A stretch of 57,921 nucleotides of DNA, taken from contig JALFBL010000087.1 of the NCBI GenBank assembly GCA_022773395.1, positions 1 through 57,921 on the forward strand, in the 5' to 3' direction. Position 1 is the first letter of the stretch, and every line of letters starts with the position of its first letter. This DNA is from Prevotella sp. GTDB taxonomy: Bacteria; Bacteroidota; Bacteroidia; Bacteroidales; Bacteroidaceae. The translations under genes and the position numbers were made by a program. The notes beneath the pieces are model-generated. The model did not search any database. It had not been told where the DNA came from and saw only the letters and a list, made by a program, of their open reading frames with translations. Positions 17,386 through 25,314 of this stretch are shown piece after piece.

Positions 17386-18342
17386 ATGAAGATTGTTGTT
17401 TTAGATGGCTATACCGCCAATCCTGGCGACCTTTCGTGGGAGCCGTTGAAGGAAATCGGAAAACTGGAAGTGTACGAAAGAACGGCACCGTCGGAAGTGC
17501 TGAGTCGGGCAAAGGATGCTGAGGCGGTGCTCACCAATAAGGTGGTGTTGTCGGCAGATACATTAAAACAGCTGAAGTGCTTGAAATATGTTGGCGTTCT
17601 GGCAACAGGATATAACGTGGTGGATATTGTTGAGGCCAAGAAGCAAGGCATCACAGTGACCAATATTCCAGCTTACAGTTCTAACAGTGTGGCGCAAATG
17701 GTGTTTGCCCATATTCTGAACATCACGAACAGGGTGGGGTATTACGCTCGCCGGAACCGTGAGGGCAAGTGGAGCAGCAGCAAGGATTTTACCTATTGGG
17801 ACACGCCTTTGATGGAAATTTCGGGGAAGACGATGGGGATTGTAGGTTTGGGAAGTATCGGAAGCAGGGTGGCGAAGATTGCTCACCAGTTTGGCATGGA
17901 TGTCTTTGCGGTGACTAGCAAGAACTCGGCCGATTTGCCGGAAGAAATTCACAAAACGACGCTTGACGGCTTGCTGGCAACCAGCGACATTCTTTCTTTG
18001 CATTGTCCGCTGACAGATTCGACCAAGGAAATGATCAATGCCGAAAACATTGCCAAGATGAAAAAGGGTGCCATCCTCATCAATACGGGAAGAGGGGCTT
18101 TGGTGAATGAGAATGATGTGGCAGAGGCTCTTGAAAGCGGACATCTTGGTGGATATGGGGCGGATGTCATGTGTCAGGAACCTCCCGTTCCAGACAGTCC
18201 TTTGTTGAAAACTCCCAATGCTTTCATCACTCCCCATATTGCATGGGCCACTTATGAGGCAAGAGGCCGCTTGGTTGATATGGCCGTGGCGAATGTCAAA
18301 GCGTTTGTGGAAGGAAAGGCTGTTAATGTGGTGAACAAATAG
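17386..18342 (+). CDS. D-2-hydroxyacid dehydrogenase (glycerate dehydrogenase-like)
   Basis: An NAD(P)-dependent oxidoreductase of 318 residues. The Rossmann motif GLGSIG lies at 154-159. Catalytic Arg236 is in INTGRGALV, the Glu follows near 265 in CQEPP, and His284 is in TPHIAWAT. The sequence is closest to hydroxypyruvate/glycerate dehydrogenases, but D-lactate or other 2-oxoacid substrates are possible. A Shine-Dalgarno-like AAGGAG (17373-17378) sits 7 bases before the ATG. Its stop overlaps the next start by one base (TAGTG), so the two are coupled. Confidence 0.9.
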   Translation: MKIVVLDGYTANPGDLSWEPLKEIGKLEVYERTAPSEVLSRAKDAEAVLTNKVVLSADTLKQLKCLKYVGVLATGYNVVDIVEAKKQGITVTNIPAYSSNSVAQMVFAHILNITNRVGYYARRNREGKWSSSKDFTYWDTPLMEISGKTMGIVGLGSIGSRVAKIAHQFGMDVFAVTSKNSADLPEEIHKTTLDGLLATSDILSLHCPLTDSTKEMINAENIAKMKKGAILINTGRGALVNENDVAEALESGHLGGYGADVMCQEPPVPDSPLLKTPNAFITPHIAWATYEARGRLVDMAVANVKAFVEGKAVNVVNK

Positions 18343-18959
18343 TGGAAACGATACAGTTAGTCATCGAATTTGTAGGCACTTTCGCTTTTGCCATTTCGGG
18401 CATAAGGCTTGCCGCTTCTAAGCATTTCGATTGGTTTGGGGGATATGTCGTGGGACTTGTCACCGCCATTGGCGGTGGCACGTTGCGCGATGTGATGTTG
18501 GGGCAGACACCTTTCTGGATGACAAATAAAATTTATATCATCTGTACCGCTTTGGCCTTGATTGTCGTTATTATCTTCAAGAAGCAATTGGTGAGGCTCA
18601 ATCACACTTGGTTTCTTTTTGACACGCTGGGGCTTGCGCTGTTCACGATAGCAGGGTTGCAGAAAACGCTGTTCTTTCATCAGCCTTACTGGGTTGCCAT
18701 TGTTATGGGATGCATTACGGGAGCGGCTGGTGGAGTGATGCGCGATGTGCTGGTGAACCAGATTCCTTTGATTTTCAGAAAGGAGATTTATGCCATTGCC
18801 TGTCTGGCCGGAGGCTTGGTGTACTATCTTTCTGCACTGCTTCATTTGGGAATCGAAATCACTGTCATTTCGAGTTTCGTGTCCGTCGTGTCTATCAGGG
18901 TACTTGCCGTGAAATATCACATCACATTGCCCCACCTGAAAAACGTGGAGCCTGAATAG
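18342..18959 (+). CDS. Trimeric intracellular cation (TRIC/UPF0126) family membrane protein
   Basis: A 205-residue inner-membrane protein with about seven helices arranged as two UPF0126 repeats. Each repeat carries the glycine-rich signature: GGGTLRDVMLGQTPFW (about 46-61) and GGVMRDVLVNQIPLIF (about 128-143). Prokaryotic members resemble TRIC cation channels; YicG is the E. coli relative. Its physiological ion is unclear. Translation starts with GTG overlapping the dehydrogenase stop by one base. Its stop lies 4 bases from the stop of the converging TPR gene. Confidence 0.9.
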   Translation: METIQLVIEFVGTFAFAISGIRLAASKHFDWFGGYVVGLVTAIGGGTLRDVMLGQTPFWMTNKIYIICTALALIVVIIFKKQLVRLNHTWFLFDTLGLALFTIAGLQKTLFFHQPYWVAIVMGCITGAAGGVMRDVLVNQIPLIFRKEIYAIACLAGGLVYYLSALLHLGIEITVISSFVSVVSIRVLAVKYHITLPHLKNVEPE

Positions 18960-18979
18960 CTGCTCATCGTAGCAGTTTG
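18958..18979 (+). terminator. Mini-hairpin spanning the two converging stop codons
   Basis: CTGCT (18960-18964) and AGCAG (18971-18975) with flanking G-U and A-T pairs form a short stem followed by TTTGTC on the plus strand. It overlaps the stop of the TRIC gene and the last codons of the TPR gene. It is weak, but it is the only terminator-like structure at this junction. Confidence 0.3.
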
Positions 18980-20148
18980 TCTATCTCTTCAAATTGTTTT
19001 CCCATGTTGAGTTGCAGGTAAATATTGTAAAGAGCTGCTGCCCATTTGTCTTTTTCTTTGGGCATCAGTTCTCTGTATTTTTCCATATAAGGAAGCGATT
19101 TTTCATAGAACGACTTGATTGTCTTCTTGTCGCGCTGAGTAAGTTTTTTGGATTGTTCAAGTTCAAAAGCCATGTTGATGTAAGCTACGCCCGCATTATA
19201 GTATGCATCGGCAAAAGTTGAATCTTGGACTATCAGTTTCTCGCAAACTTCAATACTTTCCTTATACTTGCCCATATTCAGCAACTGGTTGCATTTGGCA
19301 TAAAGGAACAGCAGGCTGGTGCTGTCGCTTTTCAATGCATCTTCGATGGCCAGCAAGGCGAGATTCTTCCGGTTTTCTTTATTATAGTAGTCAATGAGAT
19401 ATGTGAAGAAATATTTTGAGTTTCTGAAGCGGTAGAATCCTTCATGCAGCATTCGTTCGTAATTCAAGGTATCCTCCATATTTTTGTAAGTCTCCGCCAA
19501 ATACTGCATGGTGTATTCCAGATGTGCACTGTCTTTGAGGGCAATGTCTGCATATTTCAAAGTCATTTCTGGATTGTTGAGCTTGTATCCGCAAAATACC
19601 GTCCAATAGGCGGCTTCGGGATTCTCCTTGTAGTGAAAAGTCGAAAATAAAGGCTGGTTGGCGCAGTCAATGTAAGTATGCATGAAGTTAAAGCCGTCCT
19701 GATACCGTTGTTTATGGATGAAGAAAGCGCCTCCGCTGAACAAGTTCTTGCGGTAAGTATTGAGGAATTCGGCATTCTTGTCCCTATATTTGGGTTTTAT
19801 TCTTCCCTTGCTGTTGGGTTTTGCATCAAGCGAATCGAGTGTCTGATAAGCCACGAACATTCTTTGCAGTAGATTGAAAACAGAGGCCGTGTCCACCTTT
19901 TGTTTAAGGTACAGTTTCTCATTCTCTTTCTCGTATTGCTTTCTGATAGCATCGCAGAGGATGAGATGAATGCGTTCATTGCCCTTGTTTGCGCTGTCGC
20001 TCAGCAGGCTATGCATCATACTCTCTGCTTTTTCCAGACTTTTGCCGCTCTTAATAAAAGTCCGTGCTTGACCCATCTCTTTCTTTTGAGCGTTCAAGCA
20101 CGGAACCAGGGTTATTAAGAGAAGCGATAAAACTATGAATCGCTTCAT
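18964..20148 (-). CDS. Exported tetratricopeptide-repeat protein (second paralogue)
   Basis: A 394-residue protein with signal peptide MKRFIVLSLLLITLVPCLNAQ (cleavage near 20). The remainder is helical with TPR-like units, for example NRKNLALLAIEDALKSDSTS, GKYKESIEVCEKLIVQDSTFADAYYNAGVAYINMA and a last KSFYEKSLPYMEKYRELMP. It is a paralogue of the next gene: KGRIKPKYRDKNA here matches KGKVKPKFRAKNA there. Probably periplasmic. Function unknown; TPR suggests protein binding. It is the last gene of gyrA-TPR-TPR, 28 bases after the other paralogue. Confidence 0.85.
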   Translation of the reverse strand: MKRFIVLSLLLITLVPCLNAQKKEMGQARTFIKSGKSLEKAESMMHSLLSDSANKGNERIHLILCDAIRKQYEKENEKLYLKQKVDTASVFNLLQRMFVAYQTLDSLDAKPNSKGRIKPKYRDKNAEFLNTYRKNLFSGGAFFIHKQRYQDGFNFMHTYIDCANQPLFSTFHYKENPEAAYWTVFCGYKLNNPEMTLKYADIALKDSAHLEYTMQYLAETYKNMEDTLNYERMLHEGFYRFRNSKYFFTYLIDYYNKENRKNLALLAIEDALKSDSTSLLFLYAKCNQLLNMGKYKESIEVCEKLIVQDSTFADAYYNAGVAYINMAFELEQSKKLTQRDKKTIKSFYEKSLPYMEKYRELMPKEKDKWAAALYNIYLQLNMGKQFEEIDKLLR

Positions 20149-20176
20149 CTATACATCGTTAGATTGATTGTTGATA

Positions 20177-21379
20177 TTACTTTTGAAGGAGGGATTCCAA
20201 TTCTTTTGCCTTGGCTGTGTTGCCAAGCAAATAATATGCTTGATACATTGTATATACCCAATTTACCTGCACACGGTTCGGGTCTTTCTCCTTTACCTTT
20301 TCCAGGTTCTCGATGGACGACTGAAGCAATGTCTTGCTTTCTGCTGCCAATACGCCTCCGTTGGCATCTTTGAGGGTTATAGCCTGATTGTTTTGGCAAA
20401 GAGCGAGGTTGAACCTTACCTGAATGAAATCAGGATCCAGTTCCAAAGACTTCTTGTAAGATACAATGGCATCGGCCCATTTCTGGTCACCCATTTCACT
20501 CTCGCCTTTCAATGCCCAAGACATTTTGCTGGGATAAGTGGATACCTGCTTTTCTATGAGTGCTTTCTTGACATCTTTATTGCCAGATGCCTGGTAATAT
20601 TCAACGAGCAGGGAGAACATGCGTTCGTTCGATGGGTCTTTGTCGTAGATTGTCTTGATTTCGTTAGCATAGTTCACAGAGTCTTCTTTGGTCTTGAGCA
20701 GAGATTTCATACTCAAAATCTTGACGTCCATAGCGTCGTTTGCAAGTGCAGTGTCATTCAAACAAAGATCGGCGTATTTGCTGGCTGCGGGATAGTTCTT
20801 GTTGTTGTAGGCAGCCAAAGAAGCGTAATAAGCAATCTGGTTGTAGTAGTCTTCTTTGGGCAGACCTTCGAACAAGGGCATCTGCTTGCTTGTCACGAAT
20901 GTGCCGAAGCAATCTTCTGCTCCTTGGTAGTTTTTCTCATTGAACGCATCCTGTCCGGCATTGATGAGTGCATTGCGGGCAGAGGTCAAGCGGCCTGCAT
21001 TCTTTGCACGAAACTTTGGCTTTACCTTTCCTTTTTCGTTGGGCATCTGGTCGTATTTGTCACACTCAATCGCTGCCAGTACAGCGTTTCTGGCTGCTTC
21101 GCACATACCGACTTTGTCATAAGGTGTTTCTTGCTTGGTTACCTGATTGGTGAGTTGGATATTGTTTTCCTTGTCAAATTTGTTCAAAGCGATATCAACG
21201 AGAAAATTGTAAGCCTGGGCTTTCTCCTGATTGGTCATTGTCTGAAGATTGGAATTCACGATACCCAATGCCTCTTGGTAGTCCTTGAGGCCTTTGAGCT
21301 GCTTGATTGCTGCAGGGTTCTGTGCATAGGCTGAGAAAGCAAATAATGCTGCAACAGCCACCATAATCATTTTTTTCAT
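20177..21379 (-). CDS. Exported tetratricopeptide-repeat protein (first paralogue)
   Basis: A 400-residue protein with signal peptide MKKMIMVAVAALFAFSAYAQ. The mature part is helical with TPR-like blocks, including KNYQGAEDCFGTFV, NKNYPAASKYADLCLND and QKWADAIVSYKKSLELDPDFIQVRFNLAL, in segments. It ends with NTAKAKELESLLQ. It resembles the downstream paralogue throughout and begins 26 bases after gyrA with no visible promoter, so gyrA transcription probably continues into it. Likely periplasmic or outer-membrane associated. I know of no assigned function. Confidence 0.85.
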   Translation of the reverse strand: MKKMIMVAVAALFAFSAYAQNPAAIKQLKGLKDYQEALGIVNSNLQTMTNQEKAQAYNFLVDIALNKFDKENNIQLTNQVTKQETPYDKVGMCEAARNAVLAAIECDKYDQMPNEKGKVKPKFRAKNAGRLTSARNALINAGQDAFNEKNYQGAEDCFGTFVTSKQMPLFEGLPKEDYYNQIAYYASLAAYNNKNYPAASKYADLCLNDTALANDAMDVKILSMKSLLKTKEDSVNYANEIKTIYDKDPSNERMFSLLVEYYQASGNKDVKKALIEKQVSTYPSKMSWALKGESEMGDQKWADAIVSYKKSLELDPDFIQVRFNLALCQNNQAITLKDANGGVLAAESKTLLQSSIENLEKVKEKDPNRVQVNWVYTMYQAYYLLGNTAKAKELESLLQK

Positions 21380-21405
21380 AAGTTTAATATTAAAAGATTT
21401 TATAA

Positions 21406-24036
21406 TTATTCATTGTTCTCTCCGTTGTCAAAGGCTATAGGCTCGGTGAGTTCATTCTCTGCGGGTATGGCATCGGCAGGTTTGGGACTCTCTCCCGATG
21501 TTTCCATGGTCATTGCCTCATTGTTTTGGTTCAACTCTTCACGGCTCTTTTGTTCGGCAATGGCTTGCAGTTCGCTGCTCATCACCTTGCATACGCTGGC
21601 AATCACGTCATTCTTTTTGGCAAGATTGATCAGCCTTACTCCCTGTGTGGCACGTCCCATTACACGGCAATCGGCAACCGCCAAACGAATGGCTATGCCA
21701 CTCTTGTTGATAATCATCAGGTCGTTGTCATCGTTCACGTTCTTGATGGCCACCAGCCTGCCCGTCTTTTCGGTAATGCTTAGGGTCTTAACGCCCTTTC
21801 CGCCACGATTGGTAATACGGTAGTCTTCCACGTCTGAGCGTTTTCCGTAACCGTTCTCGCTTACCACCATCACTGTTTCTTCTTTCGGGTTGTTAATAAC
21901 CACCATGCCTACAATTTCATCGTCGCCATCGTCTATGCGCATACCTCTTACGCCCGTAGCCACACGTCCCATGGTTCTCACCGCATTTTCGTTGAATCTT
22001 ACAGCACGTCCATTGCGGTTGGCAAGAATCAATTCGTTCTCTCCGTTGGTCAGCCTTACGTCAACCACTTCATCGCCCTCTTGGATGTTGATGGCGATAA
22101 CACCGTTGGTTCTTGGGCGGCTATAGGCCTCAAGGCAGGTTTTCTTCACGATACCCATCTTTGTGGCGAATACCACAAAGTGGCTGTTCACGAATTCCTC
22201 ATCTTCGAGTCCCTTTCCACGCAAGCGGAGGAATGCGTTGACCGCATCGTCAGAATCGATGTTCAACATATTTTGTATGGCTCTTCCTTTGGCGTTCTTG
22301 TCACCTTCGGGTATTTCGTAGCATTTCAACCAGTAACAGCGTCCTTTCTTGGTGAAAAAGAGCATGGTTTGATGCATGGTGGCAGGGTAGATAAACTCCG
22401 TAAAGTCGTTGTCGCGGGTACGGGCACCTTTTGCACCGACTCCTCCTCTTGTCTGTTCTCTGAATTCGCTCAATGGTGTACGCTTGATGTATCCCAGATG
22501 GCTTACGGTAATTACGACAGGGTCGTTGGGGTAAAAGTCCTCAGCATTGAACTCATGCTCATCGAGTACAATTTGCGTGCGGCGTTCATCACCGTATTTT
22601 TCTTTCACATCATTCAGTTCGTCCTTCATTACTTTTTTGCAAAGTTCAGGGTCGTTGAGGATGCTCTGCAAGTGTTCTATCAATTTCATCAGTTCATCGA
22701 ATTCGGCATGCAACTGATCCATGCGTAAACCTGTCAGTTGGCTGAGACGCATATCTACGATGGCCTTGCTTTGCAGTTCATCGAGTTTGAACTGCTCTTC
22801 CAAATTCCGTTGTGCTTCGCTTGGTGTTCGACTGCTGCGGATGAGGCGTACCACTTCATCGATGTTGTCGCAGGCAATAATCAGTCCTTCCAATATGTGG
22901 GCGCGTTCTTGAGCTTTTTTCAAATCGAATTTCGTGCGGCGGATGGTCACTTCATGGCGGTGCTCCACAAAGAATTTCACGCAGTCCTTGAGGCAGAGCA
23001 GGCGTGGACGCCCTTTCACCAATGCGATGCAATTAACTGAAAATGAGCTTTGCAAGGCGGTCATTTTGAACAGCTTGTTCAGGATGACGTTGGCATTGGC
23101 ATCACGCTTCACGTCAATGACAATACGCATGCCCTGCCGACCCGATTCATCGTTGGCATTGCTGATGCCCTCGATCTTTCCATCTTTCACCAAGTCGGCA
23201 ATGTTTTCGATCAGTTGTGCCTTGTTCACTCCATAGGGAATTTCAGTAACGACAATTTTGTCGTGGCTTTCTTCGCTTTCAATTTCGGCTTTGGCACGCA
23301 TCACTATTCGCCCTCTACCAGTTTCATAAGCGTCTTTCACACCTTGCAGACCATAGATGAATGCACCAGTGGGAAAGTCGGGGGCCTTGATGTATTTCAT
23401 CAATTCGTCCGTTTCAATTTCAGGATTGTCAATGTAGGCACAGCAGCCGTCAATCACCTCGCCTAGATTGTGTGTTGGGATGTTTGTGGCCATACCCACG
23501 GCAATGCCATTTCCACCATTCACCAGCAGATTGGGAATTTTGGTCGGCATGACGCTTGGTTCTGTCAGCGAGTCATCGAAGTTATTCACCATGTCCACGG
23601 TGTCCTTTTCCAGATCGTCCATGATGTGTTCGCCCATCTTTGACAAACGGCATTCCGTGTATCGCATGGCAGCGGCTGAGTCGCCGTCTACTGAACCAAA
23701 ATTTCCTTGGCCGTCCACCAGTGTATAGCGCATGTTCCAATCTTGTGCCATGCGTACCAATGCTCCATAGACAGAACTGTCGCCGTGGGGGTGATATTTA
23801 CCCAGCACCTCGCCGACCACGCGTGCGCATTTCTTGTAAGGTTTGTCGCTTGTGTTTCCTATTCCTGCCATTCCGTAAAGAATACGGCGGTGGACAGGCT
23901 TGAATCCGTCTCTTACGTCCGGAAGTGCACGCGCCACGATTACTGACATCGAATAGTCGATGTAAGAAGATTTCATCTCTTCTTCGATGTTTATCTTGAT
24001 GATTCTGTCCTGATCTATTGTCTGATTCTCGTCCAT
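21406..24036 (-). CDS. gyrA: DNA gyrase subunit A
   Basis: The DNA-breaking subunit of gyrase, which introduces negative supercoils. It has 876 residues. The catalytic Tyr126 lies in [14 protein letters not shown] and the quinolone region is [19 protein letters not shown] (80-98). Alignment with E. coli (Tyr122) puts Ser87 at the Ser83 position and Gly91 at the Asp87 position. The C-terminal beta-pinwheel carries repeated RxTxxVR-like and GxGKRS motifs. It is followed by an acidic, low-complexity tail of about 55 residues. The promoter at 24121-24151 gives a leader of about 80 bases. Two TPR genes follow closely. Confidence 0.98.
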   Translation of the reverse strand: MDENQTIDQDRIIKINIEEEMKSSYIDYSMSVIVARALPDVRDGFKPVHRRILYGMAGIGNTSDKPYKKCARVVGEVLGKYHPHGDSSVYGALVRMAQDWNMRYTLVDGQGNFGSVDGDSAAAMRYTECRLSKMGEHIMDDLEKDTVDMVNNFDDSLTEPSVMPTKIPNLLVNGGNGIAVGMATNIPTHNLGEVIDGCCAYIDNPEIETDELMKYIKAPDFPTGAFIYGLQGVKDAYETGRGRIVMRAKAEIESEESHDKIVVTEIPYGVNKAQLIENIADLVKDGKIEGISNANDESGRQGMRIVIDVKRDANANVILNKLFKMTALQSSFSVNCIALVKGRPRLLCLKDCVKFFVEHRHEVTIRRTKFDLKKAQERAHILEGLIIACDNIDEVVRLIRSSRTPSEAQRNLEEQFKLDELQSKAIVDMRLSQLTGLRMDQLHAEFDELMKLIEHLQSILNDPELCKKVMKDELNDVKEKYGDERRTQIVLDEHEFNAEDFYPNDPVVITVSHLGYIKRTPLSEFREQTRGGVGAKGARTRDNDFTEFIYPATMHQTMLFFTKKGRCYWLKCYEIPEGDKNAKGRAIQNMLNIDSDDAVNAFLRLRGKGLEDEEFVNSHFVVFATKMGIVKKTCLEAYSRPRTNGVIAINIQEGDEVVDVRLTNGENELILANRNGRAVRFNENAVRTMGRVATGVRGMRIDDGDDEIVGMVVINNPKEETVMVVSENGYGKRSDVEDYRITNRGGKGVKTLSITEKTGRLVAIKNVNDDNDLMIINKSGIAIRLAVADCRVMGRATQGVRLINLAKKNDVIASVCKVMSSELQAIAEQKSREELNQNNEAMTMETSGESPKPADAIPAENELTEPIAFDNGENNE

Positions 24037-24120
24037 TATTGAATGATTTGTTAATTTCTCTTAAAATAGGATCTAAGCCCATTTCCGTGCGTTCTCACGG
24101 GTTTACCCCATAAAACGAAA

Positions 24121-24151
24121 CAAAATTACTATAATTATGCGAATGTGCAAA
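24121..24151 (-). promoter_or_regulatory. Promoter of gyrA
   Basis: On the minus strand TTTG (24151-24148), a 19-base spacer and TAATTTTG (24128-24121) match the consensus fully. Transcription should begin near 24115. The leader of about 79 bases includes a small hairpin (CCGTG/CACGG near 24087-24102). Confidence 0.75.
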
Positions 24152-24341
24152 ATCTATTGATAAAAAACCGTTTAATTTTAATTTGTTTTTAGATATATAC
24201 AGCCCATGTTTCAACTTGAATGTAACAGAATATATAAAAATGGTGGTCACGTGAATGGGGAATGGGAGGCTTTGCCATGCATTCATGATGTACTTTCTTT
24301 TGAATGGTCAAGTGAAAAAATCTGATGCGGCAAAGTCCTGG
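24152..24341. other. Intergenic region upstream of gyrA and downstream of the BadF-type kinase gene
   Basis: About 190 bases, AT-rich, with no gene I can support. A short palindrome TCACGTGA lies at 24247-24254. I see no clear terminator for the kinase gene, although a TTTTTT run is present in the minus-strand sense about 24316. Confidence 0.3.
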
Positions 24342-25232
24342 TCACGGCATTGAATGAACCTTCGTCTTTTCTAATGACTTTTCAACATGAAATGCAACCA
24401 GTCCTTCGATGGGACTTTTGACAATTTGGCTCAAAAGGCATCCTTCTTCTGCAAGAACCTCTTTCAGAATGGATGCATAAACGTATGCTATGCTCCCCAC
24501 GAAACCTATGGGAAGATTCTGGTAGTTGTATTTCCGAATGTTCTTTTGAAAGAAATCCCGGAAATTGGCGGTTACCAGATTTCTTAAGGCAGTGGAATCC
24601 AAATGTTCGGAAATATACAAGGAAGCGGTTGCCAGAAACCGATTGGCAAGCGGTTGTCCATATACTTTGTTAATGATGTCAGTGTAGGTGAGTCCGGACC
24701 ATCTTAGGTAATCTTCTTTTATTTCCAAAGACAAGTCACCTTTGAAGAGAGCGTTGAAGAATAATTTTCCCAGAACCGCTCCACTTCCCTCATCGCCAAG
24801 GACATAGCCCAGCGGAGGAATATTTTCCACAATATCTTTTCCATCGTATATACACGAATTGGATCCTGTTCCCAAAATGCAGGCTATGCCTGGTTGATGG
24901 CCACATACCGAACGGGCAGCACCCAGCAAATCAGAAGCCGTCTCTATTTTAGAGGTATGAGGAAAGATTTCAGACAAAATGTCTTTCATGCTTCCTGTCC
25001 ATTCGTTTCGACAGCCGGTACCATAGAAATAGACTTCGTCCAGGATGTGCTGTTCCGTATTTCCATTAGGCAATGCACCGAGCAGTTCAGTGTGAAGAAT
25101 TTCTTTTATTGTCTTTCTTGACTGGTAGACCGGATGGATGCCTTGGGTTTTGATCTTGGCGATGATTTTCCCATTTTGGACTATTGCCCAATGAGTTTTC
25201 GTACTACCAGAGTCGGCTATCAATATTTTCAT
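24342..25232 (-). CDS. BadF/BadG/BcrA/BcrD-type ATPase, N-acetylglucosamine kinase-like
   Basis: A 296-residue ASKHA-fold protein. The phosphate-1 loop is ILIADSGSTKTHWAIV (3-18), phosphate-2 is CILGTGSNSCIYDG and the region PLGYVLGDEGSGAVLGK is typical of eukaryotic-type N-acetylglucosamine kinases and their bacterial relatives. It probably phosphorylates an amino sugar such as GlcNAc, though BadF-fold members also activate other enzymes. The ATG at 25232 is preferred because the upstream extension is hydrophobic read-through that overlaps the helicase gene. The helicase stop is 82 bases upstream. Confidence 0.85.
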   Translation of the reverse strand: MKILIADSGSTKTHWAIVQNGKIIAKIKTQGIHPVYQSRKTIKEILHTELLGALPNGNTEQHILDEVYFYGTGCRNEWTGSMKDILSEIFPHTSKIETASDLLGAARSVCGHQPGIACILGTGSNSCIYDGKDIVENIPPLGYVLGDEGSGAVLGKLFFNALFKGDLSLEIKEDYLRWSGLTYTDIINKVYGQPLANRFLATASLYISEHLDSTALRNLVTANFRDFFQKNIRKYNYQNLPIGFVGSIAYVYASILKEVLAEEGCLLSQIVKSPIEGLVAFHVEKSLEKTKVHSMP

Positions 25233-25314
25233 GTAAAACAGAATTAAAATGGGATAAACGAAATGTGTCAAAATAAACTGTAGGGCGTTTATTGGGAACT
25301 TGTAGGATGGTCGG

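Noticed and set aside
20168..21334. 388-codon plus-strand open frame opposite the first TPR gene
   Set aside because: It is antisense to a gene with signal peptide and TPR repeats, has no promoter or recognisable domain and is Cys/Phe/Val-rich, as expected of a shadow frame.
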